From contig LNFL01000089.1 of assembly GCA_001464275.1 (NCBI GenBank), positions 1 through 37,317 on the forward strand: DNA of 37,317 bases, read 5' to 3'. This DNA comes from Actinobacteria bacterium Ga0077560 (GTDB lineage: Bacteria; Actinomycetota; Thermoleophilia; Miltoncostaeales; Miltoncostaeaceae). A program made the translations under genes and the position numbers. This document shows, one piece after another, positions 25,869-32,508 of the stretch; position 1 is the first letter of the stretch, and each line of letters starts with the position of its first letter. The notes beneath the pieces were generated by a model. The model was not told where the DNA came from, did not search any database, and saw only the letters and a program-made list of their open reading frames with translations.

Positions 25869-26429
25869 CTACCGTGCGGTCTCGGCGAGCCGGGCGCGCA
25901 GGTCCCGCAGGCGGGCGCGGGCGGGCGTGGTGTCCATGCCGGCCAGATTCAGCGGCGGGTCGAGGGCGCGCAGCACCTCGTGCTCGGTGTCCTCCGGCGC
26001 GTCGCCCGGCCAGTCCACGAACGCCACGGCCAGGTGGTCGTGCACCCAGGCGGTGAGCTCGCGGTTGCTCTGGACGGTGAGCCGGCCGGCGTCGTGGAGC
26101 TCCAGGTGCAGCTCCTCGCGCAGCACCGCGGCGAGCGTGAGCCGGAAGGTGGAGCGGCCGATGTTGCCGCGCACGTGGTTGTTCCACACCCGCGCCCGGA
26201 GGGTCGCGGTGGCGGCGCTGCCAGCCCGTCCGGCGTACAGGGGGCCTGCCGGGGCGTCGCCGGAGATCTCGCGCATCGCCTCCATCGCGGCGGCATCACC
26301 CCACCAGGCGTACAGCCCGGGGCCCTCCGGCAGCGCGGTGCGCAGGCGGGGGTCGCGCACCGCCATCGCGTTGGCGTCGTCGGCCAGGCGGGCGATGGCG
26401 CGCCCGAGGGTGTCGTCGGTGGCTCCCAC
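25869..26429 (-). CDS. GIY-YIG nuclease family protein
   Basis: 186 aa. The start is GTG 26429, seven bases after a TAGGGT box (leaderless); the frame open upstream is spurious. The GIY-YIG core is seen as GPGLYAWWGD then PLYAGRAGS, with the following Arg/His region LRARVWNNHVRGNIGRSTFR and a Glu in SNRELTAWVHDHL. The family cuts DNA with one metal ion and a Tyr/Arg/Glu site. The C-terminal LDPPLNLAGM block is conserved in an actinobacterial subgroup of stand-alone GIY-YIG proteins whose job is not known to me. Its neighbours are a VOC protein upstream and an EEP nuclease downstream, all on one strand. Confidence 0.82.
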   Translation of the reverse strand: MGATDDTLGRAIARLADDANAMAVRDPRLRTALPEGPGLYAWWGDAAAMEAMREISGDAPAGPLYAGRAGSAATATLRARVWNNHVRGNIGRSTFRLTLAAVLREELHLELHDAGRLTVQSNRELTAWVHDHLAVAFVDWPGDAPEDTEHEVLRALDPPLNLAGMDTTPARARLRDLRARLAETAR

Positions 26430-26436
26430 GACACCC

Positions 26437-26442
26437 ACCCTA
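26437..26442 (-). promoter_or_regulatory. -10 box of the GIY-YIG gene (leaderless)
   Basis: TAGGGT on the minus strand, seven bases before GTG 26429. Confidence 0.5.
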
Positions 26443-26470
26443 CGCGCCCGGGCGGGCGCAGCCGCGTGGC

Positions 26471-26854
26471 TCAGGCGGTCTCCGGCGGGGCGTAGCGGCG
26501 GTGGAGCATCAACGCGTTGCCATCCGGATCGCGGAAGAACGCCATGTGGCACACGCCCGTGTCGAAGATGTCCCCGTCGAAGCTCACGCCCCGGCCCTCG
26601 AGCTCGGCGCGAGCGGCCTGGACGTCCGGCACGCGCAGGGCGATGTGGGCGGTGTGGGGCCCGGCGAACGTCTGGCCCATGTTGGTGGGGTCCACCAGGT
26701 ACAGGCTCACGTTGCCGAGCGAGAACTCCGGCCACGCTCCGGTACCGACCTTGGTCAGGCCGAGGGTCTCCGCGTAGAAGCGCGTGGACCGCTCCATGTC
26801 GGTGACCGGCACCGAGATGAAGTCGGCGCGTTCGACGGTCATGGCGGTGCTCAT
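26471..26854 (-). CDS. VOC (glyoxalase/bleomycin-resistance) family protein
   Basis: 127 aa. GGGAGG stands eight bases before ATG 26854. The fold is typical: DFISVPVTDMERSTRFYAET, the first beta-alpha-beta-beta-beta unit, and HIALRVPDVQAARAELEGRG with FFRDPDGNALMLHRRY, the second. The family spans glyoxalase I, dioxygenases and antibiotic-binding proteins; the usual metal ligands cannot be assigned with confidence, so no substrate is given. It lies 93 bp after the caspase-EAL gene on the same strand and may be expressed with it, though it has its own strong ribosome site. Confidence 0.87.
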   Translation of the reverse strand: MSTAMTVERADFISVPVTDMERSTRFYAETLGLTKVGTGAWPEFSLGNVSLYLVDPTNMGQTFAGPHTAHIALRVPDVQAARAELEGRGVSFDGDIFDTGVCHMAFFRDPDGNALMLHRRYAPPETA

Positions 26855-26947
26855 GTGGGGGGCCTCCCGGTCCGCGGTTCGTCCCGGGTCGATCCTCCCA
26901 CGGGTGCCCGATGCCCGCTATCCGGGCCTGCGAGGGGAGACCGGCCG

Positions 26948-29314
26948 CTACTCCCGCTCGCCCACGCCGCTGCGCCAGAAGCCGGGTACCTCCGAGGGAA
27001 GTCCGTCCCGCCGGCCGCCGGTGATGCGCCCCGGGCGGTCCGGCCGCCGGGCGATGCGCGCGGCCGCTCGTCGGATGCGCGCCACGCGCTCCGGCTCGAG
27101 TTCCACCTTCAGCTCCGGGGCCGCAGCACCGACGAAGCCACCCTGGAGGAACCGCACCTTCAGCGCGAAGGCGTCTTCGAGCGTGAACGGCTTTCGGTCG
27201 TTGAAGCCCTCCAGCACCACCTTGTCGCCGCCGAGGCTCTTGTCGTTGATGAGTGCCTTGACGAAGTTGATCGTGAGGCCCTGATCCTGCTGTTCGGTGA
27301 ACCACTGGTCCAGCTTCACGTAGGTGAGCGAGAGGCCGGACAAGCGCTCCAGGGACCCGTAGCCGACGCCGAAGTCATCGATCGCGAGACGGACGTCGAA
27401 GCTCCTGGTGTACTCGCCGAGCCGCTCCTTGAAGACCTCCAGGGGGCGCTTCTCCCAGACGACGCCGGGCGGAGGCTCAGGGATGGGCAGCTTCTCGGAG
27501 ATTTCGAGGGCGAGCTCTCGTCCCTGAATGCCGTCCGGGCCCTGCACCAACTCCTGCAGCTCGTGGAAGTAGTCGTTATGCAGCAGGGTGTCGGGGTACA
27601 CGTTGACCGTCAGACCCTGCGGCTGGGGCCCCCCGGTGACCACTCTCGGCGCCCGGCGCGTCTGGTCGCGGTACGACCGAACCGAGGCACGCAGCATGTG
27701 GCGGTCGAGGAGCAGCATGAACTCGCGCCCCCAGAGCTGTGCCGCCGCAAAAAGGTCCGCGGGCGCCTCGGTCAGTGATCCGGACGGGTCCCGGGCAAGC
27801 GCCTCCCAGCTGTCGATCCCGGGGTGACCGTCGAGATAGAGCACCGGCTGAAACCAAGGGACGATCCCCTTGAGCTGGTCCTCGAACGCCTGGCGGCGGG
27901 CACGGTAGATCTCCTGGGGGACGAACCCGGCGCGTCGACGGAGCGCATCCCACGCGGCGCCCAGCGCACGGAGTGGGCTCGGGTCATGGAGGTGGCTGTG
28001 TGATTCGCACACGGCCCGACAGACCGTTGCCACCGGCTCGATCAGAAGCTTCCCCGGCATTCTCCGGCCCACCACGAACAGCCACCGGGCCTCGCTGCTC
28101 GGGGTGAGCGGGACCGCGATCGTCCTGACGTCGCCGGCCTTGGCAAACCACCCTGCGGTGGTGCCGGCGGTCCCGTCGATGGCGCGCCGAAGCCGCGCCA
28201 CCGCCGCCGCGGCCTCGGAGAGGGCCGTGTCCCGGTCGGGTGCGTCGCTGTGGGCATCGAGATCCCAGCGATCACCGGCGCAAATGAACGCCAGGTCGGC
28301 GCCGAGCATCTCGGTGATCCCGTTGAGGAGCCACTCCTGGTGGGTGCCCGGCGCCACGGGGAGCATGCGCGATAGGGCATCCTTGAGCCGGGTGATCGGC
28401 GCAGCGAGGACCTGGAGCGGCGCGTCGAGCTCCCGCACCTTCACGCGGCCCGGCTCGTTTGTTGTGTCGATGCCAAGCAATGAGACCCGCGTCACCTGCC
28501 GGTCGTCGGCGCCGCCCGCCGGAGCGCGGGAGAGGAGGATGCGGTCTGCCCACTGCACGCCCGCTGTGAGGCTCGGGGTCTGGTTGCCCCCGGTGAGTAT
28601 CTGCAGCTCACGATGCACGTAGCCTGCGAGGTCGGACACGGACACGTAGCCGTCGCCGTCGAGGTCGCCGTCGCCGGAGTCCAAGCCGGCGACAAGCGCG
28701 TCGGTGAACAGCGAGTGGTCGTTGCGGGGAGGCGTGTTCTGGCGCTCCCAGGCTTCCTGGTCGAGACCCGATGCTGCGAGCACGCTCCGACGGATGCTGC
28801 CGTTCCGGGCGCTAAGCGCCCCGGCCAGGACGGCTCCGTCGCTGTTGGGCTCTCCCTGCTCGGTGCCCCGGTGAAGTCCCCCTGCGTAGCAGCAATCGAG
28901 AATGACGACCTGACTCCGGGCGGCGGCACCATCGAGTAGCCCGTGGATGACCGTACCCGCGAGCGCACTGGTCCAGGGTTGTGACGGCACTGTGTCGCGG
29001 CATGCCAGAAAGACCTCGTGGCCCGGCCCCCGCAGGGCGTGCCCCGAGAAGTAGAGGATCAGCAGTTCGTCGTCGCCGGACTCCGCGGCGAATTGGCCGA
29101 GTGCTCGCTGCAGTTCTGCGAGGTCGGGGTTGGTGAGGACCGTCAGGTCGGCTGGCGAAATGCCGCCGCGCCCCGGGTTGAGGAGCACGTCCCTGAGCCG
29201 CGCCGCATCACCAGGCGGGGCATACAGCGTTTGGAGCTCCGGATCGTCATACGCCGACACGGCCACCAGCAGTGCCCGGCGTCGATCGACCCAGGATTCC
29301 CGGGACACGTTCAC
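26948..29314 (-). CDS. Caspase-like protease fused to GAF-like and EAL domains
   Basis: 788 aa from GTG 29314, overlapping the stop of the EACC1-like gene (GTGA). Residues 10-260 are a C14/metacaspase-type domain: RRALLVAVSAYDDPELQTLY, LILYFSGHALRG (catalytic His92) and VVILDCCYAGG (catalytic Cys142). A canonical 12-residue EF-hand loop (D217, D219, D221, Y223, S225, D228) sits between the large and small parts, as in other prokaryotic caspases. Residues about 305-450 look GAF-like (EWLLNGITEMLGADLAFI, RWLFVVGRRMP). Residues about 480-735 are an EAL domain with every catalytic position filled: Q489, EALAR at 504-508, N571, E604, D646-D647, K667, E702, Q724, spaced nearly as in RocR. I infer a protease effector whose state depends on c-di-GMP or a related nucleotide; the substrate is unknown. 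No signal peptide is seen. Confidence 0.85.
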   Translation of the reverse strand: MNVSRESWVDRRRALLVAVSAYDDPELQTLYAPPGDAARLRDVLLNPGRGGISPADLTVLTNPDLAELQRALGQFAAESGDDELLILYFSGHALRGPGHEVFLACRDTVPSQPWTSALAGTVIHGLLDGAAARSQVVILDCCYAGGLHRGTEQGEPNSDGAVLAGALSARNGSIRRSVLAASGLDQEAWERQNTPPRNDHSLFTDALVAGLDSGDGDLDGDGYVSVSDLAGYVHRELQILTGGNQTPSLTAGVQWADRILLSRAPAGGADDRQVTRVSLLGIDTTNEPGRVKVRELDAPLQVLAAPITRLKDALSRMLPVAPGTHQEWLLNGITEMLGADLAFICAGDRWDLDAHSDAPDRDTALSEAAAAVARLRRAIDGTAGTTAGWFAKAGDVRTIAVPLTPSSEARWLFVVGRRMPGKLLIEPVATVCRAVCESHSHLHDPSPLRALGAAWDALRRRAGFVPQEIYRARRQAFEDQLKGIVPWFQPVLYLDGHPGIDSWEALARDPSGSLTEAPADLFAAAQLWGREFMLLLDRHMLRASVRSYRDQTRRAPRVVTGGPQPQGLTVNVYPDTLLHNDYFHELQELVQGPDGIQGRELALEISEKLPIPEPPPGVVWEKRPLEVFKERLGEYTRSFDVRLAIDDFGVGYGSLERLSGLSLTYVKLDQWFTEQQDQGLTINFVKALINDKSLGGDKVVLEGFNDRKPFTLEDAFALKVRFLQGGFVGAAAPELKVELEPERVARIRRAAARIARRPDRPGRITGGRRDGLPSEVPGFWRSGVGERE

Positions 29315-29685
29315 TCGTCTGCTCCGAAGAGGTCACCCATGCCATCACTGAGTGCGCGCAGAGTGTCGGCGTCCGACCGGCCCCTGATGGCGATACGCCG
29401 CACCTCCTCACCGCCATGTTTCACGGTCACCTCGAACTCGCGCAACTGATGACGGCGGCCCCACTCGGCCAGCACCCCGGGCAGGGCCTTCAGCAGCGCG
29501 GTCAGCGCCACCGCGAGGCCCGACAGAGCCACGAGCACCTCGGGTGCGCCGTGCTTGGGGCGAAACGCGGCGGGCGCTTCCCACCCCTCCAACTGGAGCG
29601 TGCGCATGAGATCTACGGCCGCGGCGCGGTTGAGGTCGCCGGCGATACGGACGGTCACCGAAGGGACGATCTCCTGGGTAGGCAC
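29311..29685 (-). CDS. EACC1-like effector-associated protein
   Basis: 124 aa from GTG 29685, where AGGAG lies six bases upstream; the longer upstream frame runs through the promoter. The pattern is a first strand VPSVTVRIAGDL, helix AAAVDLMRTLQLEG, strand, then the hydrophobic helix EVLVALSGLAVALTALLKAL, then FEVTVKHGGEEVRRIAIRGR and a closing helix. This is how I remember EACC1 (effector-associated constant component 1), a small protein that accompanies caspases, other proteases and NTPase effectors in actinobacterial conflict systems. The stop overlaps the start of the caspase-EAL gene by four bases, so they are translated together. It may recruit or hold the caspase at the membrane. The family call rests on pattern, not a search. 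Confidence 0.65.
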   Translation of the reverse strand: MPTQEIVPSVTVRIAGDLNRAAAVDLMRTLQLEGWEAPAAFRPKHGAPEVLVALSGLAVALTALLKALPGVLAEWGRRHQLREFEVTVKHGGEEVRRIAIRGRSDADTLRALSDGMGDLFGADE

Positions 29686-29710
29686 GGCGCACTCCTGGTC
29701 GGGTGGCCGC

Positions 29711-29716
29711 ACGATA
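29711..29716 (-). promoter_or_regulatory. -10 box of the EACC1/caspase operon
   Basis: TATCGT on the minus strand in the context GATCTATCGTGC, 18 bases after TTTCGC (29740-29735). The GAF-EAL gene has the same pair with the same spacing. The leader is about 20 bases and holds the AGGAG site. Confidence 0.6.
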
Positions 29717-29734
29717 GATCTGCGCATCACGCAC

Positions 29735-29746
29735 GCGAAATTTCGC
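29735..29746. promoter_or_regulatory. 12-bp palindrome at the -35 region of the EACC1/caspase operon
   Basis: GCGAAATTTCGC, perfectly symmetrical and AT-richer than its surroundings. Its TTTCGC half is the candidate -35 element; the whole could be bound by a regulator. Confidence 0.5.
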
Positions 29747-29829
29747 ATCCGCATTCATTAAGCGGGAACGGATTCCGGCGGCTTCCCCGAGTCGACCCGA
29801 CCGCGGGTTGCTGATTTAGGCGCTTCTTG

Positions 29830-31314
29830 TCAATCGTGGCGGCCGAAGCCCGGCACCCGCGGGCCCGGCCCGCGGCCGTGCACGGCGGCCGAGGCCCCGG
29901 AGGGGCGGCGCAGCCGCACCCGGTCGGCAGCGCGCATCACGCGGGCCAGCTGGTCGGGCCCCGGTTCCAGGCGCAGCTCCCGGGACGGCTGCCCCACGAA
30001 CTCGCCCTGCAGCAGGCGCACACCCAGGGCGAAGGCGTCCTCCAGCTGGAAAGGCGGCTGGTCGGCGAATGCGGTCACCACCAGGCGCTCCGGGCCCGCC
30101 CAGGGGGCGGCCAGCGCGGCCTCTACCAGCGAGGTCACCAGGCCGGCGTCGGGCTGGCTGGTGATCCAGGCATCGAGCTTCACGTAGGTGGGCTCCGGCG
30201 CGTCGGGTCCCTGGGCGATCTCCTGACGGGTGCGCAGCCCGTCCACCACCACGCCGATGCCCAGGCGATCGTGGATCTCGGTCAGCCGTGCGGACACCGC
30301 CGGGCCGTCGGCGCCCATGGGTGCGCACAGGCCGGAGATCTCAAGCGCGAGCTCCGCGCCACGCATGCCGCTGCCGCCGTGCAGCAGTTCCTCCAGGTGC
30401 TCCGGCGCGTCCGGCGCGAGCAGCGTGCTGGCGTGGACGCCCACGGTGAGTCCCCGCGGCAGCGGCAGCCCCTGCCCCGTGTGGGCCGGCGCGTCGTTGA
30501 CCTGCGCCAGGTAGTCGCGCACCGCGGCGTGCAGCATCCGGCGGTCGAGCAGGCGGCGGAACTCGGGTCCCCACAGATCGGCCGCCGCGTACAGCTCGTG
30601 GGCGTTCCCCCGGCCCCGGTGCGCGACGGCCTGCCAGCCGTCGATGCCCGGCCGGTCGCGGTCGAGGTACAGCACCGGCGCGAACATGGGCACCAGGCCG
30701 CGCAGCTGCTCGGTGAACACCGCCAGGCGGGCCTCGTACATCTCGGCCGGCACCGTTCCCAGGTGCCGCAGCAGGGCGTCCCAGGCGGCGGCCTGCGCCC
30801 GCACCGGCGCCGCCTCGCGCCCGCCGGCGTGCGAGTCGATCACCGCCCGGCACACCACCCCGGCCGGCTCGCCGCGCGCCGCGGCGGGAAGGGAGTCACC
30901 CACCACGAACAGCCACGTGCCGCCGCGGCCGGGGGTGAGCCGCACGGCCATCGTCTCCACCCCGTCGGGCGCGGTGGCGCGCCATCCGGCGGCCGGCTCG
31001 CCGCCCCCGCGCACCAGGTCGCCCAGACGGGCCAGGGCGGTCCCGGCCAGGTGCTCCAGCTCCGCGTGGTCGGCGATGTAGCTGTAGGCCTCCAGCTCCC
31101 AGCGGTCGCCGTCGTGCCCGCGGCAGGTGAACGCAAGGTCGGCGCCCAGCATCTCGACCAGGCCGTTCAGCAGCCACCGGTCCACGCGTTCGCCGCGCAC
31201 CGGCAGCTGCCATTCCAGGGCGTGGCGCAGACGGGCGACGGGCGCCACCAGGGCGCGTCCGGCCGCCTCGCGCTCGGGCGTCCATCCCGGCTCGGTGTGG
31301 CGCTGCGGTCCCAT
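29830..31314 (-). CDS. GAF-like/EAL protein with degenerate EAL active site
   Basis: 494 aa from ATG 31314, eight bases after a TATCGT box (leaderless). The protein parallels residues 300-735 of the caspase-EAL protein through its length: VDRWLLNGLVEMLGADLAFT, WLFVVGDSLPAAARGEPAGV, AEMYEARLAVFTEQLRGLVP, FAPVLYLDRDRPGIDGW, LTVGVHASTLL, ELALEIS, TYVKLDAW, FQLEDAFALGVRLLQGEFVG. Of the nine catalytic positions five are changed: Gln to Ala212, Glu to Gln228 (EALAR becomes QAVAH), Asn to Gly292, second Asp to Gly359, Glu to Thr414. E325, D358, K379 and Q436 stay. It should not cleave c-di-GMP, but may still bind it or a related ligand. It probably arose by duplication and acts as sensor or partner of the caspase-EAL protein; that role is inferred. 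Confidence 0.8.
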   Translation of the reverse strand: MGPQRHTEPGWTPEREAAGRALVAPVARLRHALEWQLPVRGERVDRWLLNGLVEMLGADLAFTCRGHDGDRWELEAYSYIADHAELEHLAGTALARLGDLVRGGGEPAAGWRATAPDGVETMAVRLTPGRGGTWLFVVGDSLPAAARGEPAGVVCRAVIDSHAGGREAAPVRAQAAAWDALLRHLGTVPAEMYEARLAVFTEQLRGLVPMFAPVLYLDRDRPGIDGWQAVAHRGRGNAHELYAAADLWGPEFRRLLDRRMLHAAVRDYLAQVNDAPAHTGQGLPLPRGLTVGVHASTLLAPDAPEHLEELLHGGSGMRGAELALEISGLCAPMGADGPAVSARLTEIHDRLGIGVVVDGLRTRQEIAQGPDAPEPTYVKLDAWITSQPDAGLVTSLVEAALAAPWAGPERLVVTAFADQPPFQLEDAFALGVRLLQGEFVGQPSRELRLEPGPDQLARVMRAADRVRLRRPSGASAAVHGRGPGPRVPGFGRHD

Positions 31315-31322
31315 GCGCGGCC

Positions 31323-31328
31323 ACGATA
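31323..31328 (-). promoter_or_regulatory. -10 box of the GAF-EAL gene (leaderless)
   Basis: TATCGT on the minus strand, eight bases before ATG 31314 and 18 bases after TTTCTC (31352-31347). Confidence 0.6.
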
Positions 31329-31346
31329 GACCCGTCGTTCGGCGGC

Positions 31347-31374
31347 GAGAAACCGCATACGAATGCGGTTTCTC
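31347..31374. promoter_or_regulatory. 12-bp inverted repeat upstream of the GAF-EAL gene
   Basis: GAGAAACCGCAT (31347-31358) and ATGCGGTTTCTC (31363-31374) are perfect inverted copies around ACGA. The gene-proximal end supplies the candidate -35 TTTCTC. As the repeat lies in a divergent gap, it is more likely an operator than a terminator. Confidence 0.55.
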
Positions 31375-31483
31375 TCCCCTGGGAAAATTTGCGCGTTCCG
31401 GCTCGCCGGGCGCGTCGCCCACGGTGGATTCCGGTGATTCGGTGTTCGCCGGAGTCTCGGGGCCGGGACGTTCCGGCCCCCGG

Positions 31484-31489
31484 CATACT
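31484..31489 (+). promoter_or_regulatory. -10 box of the NmrA-like gene and its leader ORF
   Basis: CATACT, six bases, then the ATG (31496) of a ten-codon leader ORF. The spacing fits leaderless initiation at that ATG. Confidence 0.4.
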
Positions 31490-31495
31490 GGTCGC

Positions 31496-31528
31496 ATGAC
31501 CTGCCCCCGGCATCACCTGCGCGCATGA
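31496..31528 (+). CDS. Ten-codon leader ORF overlapping the NmrA-like gene
   Basis: MTCPRHHLRA, then TGA overlapping the next ATG as ATGA. The start sits where a leaderless transcript should begin, and the downstream gene has no evident ribosome site of its own, so reading of this ORF may deliver ribosomes to it. The evidence is layout only; conservation in relatives is unknown. Confidence 0.35.
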   Translation: MTCPRHHLRA

Positions 31529-32418
31529 TCGTCGTCACCGGCGCCACCGGCGGCGTGGGCGGCACCGTCGCCCGCCACCTCTCCCAGCTGGGCGTCCCGT
31601 TCCGCATGCTCACCCGCGACCCCGCCCGCGCCCCGCAGCTGCCGGGCGGCGAGGCCGTGGAGGGGTCGTTCGACGACCCCGACTCGCTGCGCCGCCTCAT
31701 GGGCCCCGGCGACCGGGTGTTCATGGTGTCGCTGCACGCCTCCTACGAGACGCGCCTGGCCCTGCACCGGCGCTTCATCGAGGTGGCGGTGGAGCGGCAG
31801 GTGGGGCGGGTGCTGTACCTGTCGAGCATCAACCCGGGGCCGGAGGCCAAGTTCACCCACGCCAGGTCGCACGGTGAGACCGAGGTGATGCTCGCCGAGG
31901 CCGGGCTGAGCTGGGGCGCGGTGCGCATGGGGATGTGGGCCGAGCAGATCGACGACTGGTTCGACCCGGACGGCCGCATCACCGGCCCCGGCGGCGACGG
32001 GCGGGTGTCGCTGACCTACCGCGAGGAGATCGGTGAGGCCATCGCCAACCTGCTGGCGTACCCGGAGCGCGACGACCGCGAGATCTACAACATCACCACC
32101 CCCGAGTCGGTGACCCTTCACGAGCTCGCCGAGATGGCCCGTGAGGTGAGCGGCCGGCAGGAGCTTCGCTACGAGCCGCTCACCCGGGACGAGTGGGTGG
32201 CCTTCCGCCTGGCCCTGGGCCGGCAGGAGTGGAGCGTGCGGGGCGGGCTGGGGTTCTACGACGGCATCGCCGTCGGCGAGCACGACGTGGTGAGCGACGA
32301 CTTCCAGCGCATCGTGGGACGTCCGCCCACCCCGCTGCGGACCCTGCTGGAGATGTTCCGCGAGCAGCTGCTCACCGGCGTGAAGCCCGGCGGCGCGATC
32401 GGGGCGATCGAGGATTGA
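31525..32418 (+). CDS. NAD(P)-binding NmrA-like oxidoreductase
   Basis: 297 aa. The start MIVVTGATGGVGGTVARHLS carries the GxxGxxG dinucleotide-binding motif of atypical short-chain dehydrogenases, and FRMLTRDPAR follows in the place where NADP-specific NmrA/QorB-type proteins have a basic residue. The mid region RVLYLSSINPG and the C-terminal YNITTPESVTLHELAEMARE with RQELRYEPLTRDEW are usual in this group. The classical YxxxK pair is not evident, so it is more likely a redox sensor or quinone/NADPH reductase-like enzyme than a classical dehydrogenase. Its message is shared with the tiny leader ORF. A 13-bp hairpin follows. Confidence 0.85.
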   Translation: MIVVTGATGGVGGTVARHLSQLGVPFRMLTRDPARAPQLPGGEAVEGSFDDPDSLRRLMGPGDRVFMVSLHASYETRLALHRRFIEVAVERQVGRVLYLSSINPGPEAKFTHARSHGETEVMLAEAGLSWGAVRMGMWAEQIDDWFDPDGRITGPGGDGRVSLTYREEIGEAIANLLAYPERDDREIYNITTPESVTLHELAEMAREVSGRQELRYEPLTRDEWVAFRLALGRQEWSVRGGLGFYDGIAVGEHDVVSDDFQRIVGRPPTPLRTLLEMFREQLLTGVKPGGAIGAIED

Positions 32419-32429
32419 ACCGATAGCTG

Positions 32430-32462
32430 CAGCTTTCGATCGAACGCACCGATCGAAAGCTG
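32430..32462 (+). terminator. Hairpin between the NmrA-like and HNH genes
   Basis: CAGCTTTCGATCG and CGATCGAAAGCTG are perfect inverted copies around a seven-base loop, 11 bases after the stop. It is less GC-rich than the other hairpins here and may serve as an operator for the HNH gene instead. Confidence 0.5.
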
Positions 32463-32496
32463 GAGCTTTCCGGCAGGAGCCGACCGCCGCCGGTCG

Positions 32497-32502
32497 TACG
32501 TT
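32497..32502 (+). promoter_or_regulatory. -10 box of the HNH gene (leaderless)
   Basis: TACGTT, six bases, ATG 32509; the arrangement equals that of ltaE. Confidence 0.5.
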
Positions 32503-32508
32503 TCGGGC

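Noticed and set aside
28621-28671. Dockerin-type module in the caspase protein
   Set aside because: Only one 12-residue calcium loop is present, between the two caspase parts where prokaryotic caspases often carry it. There is no second dockerin repeat.
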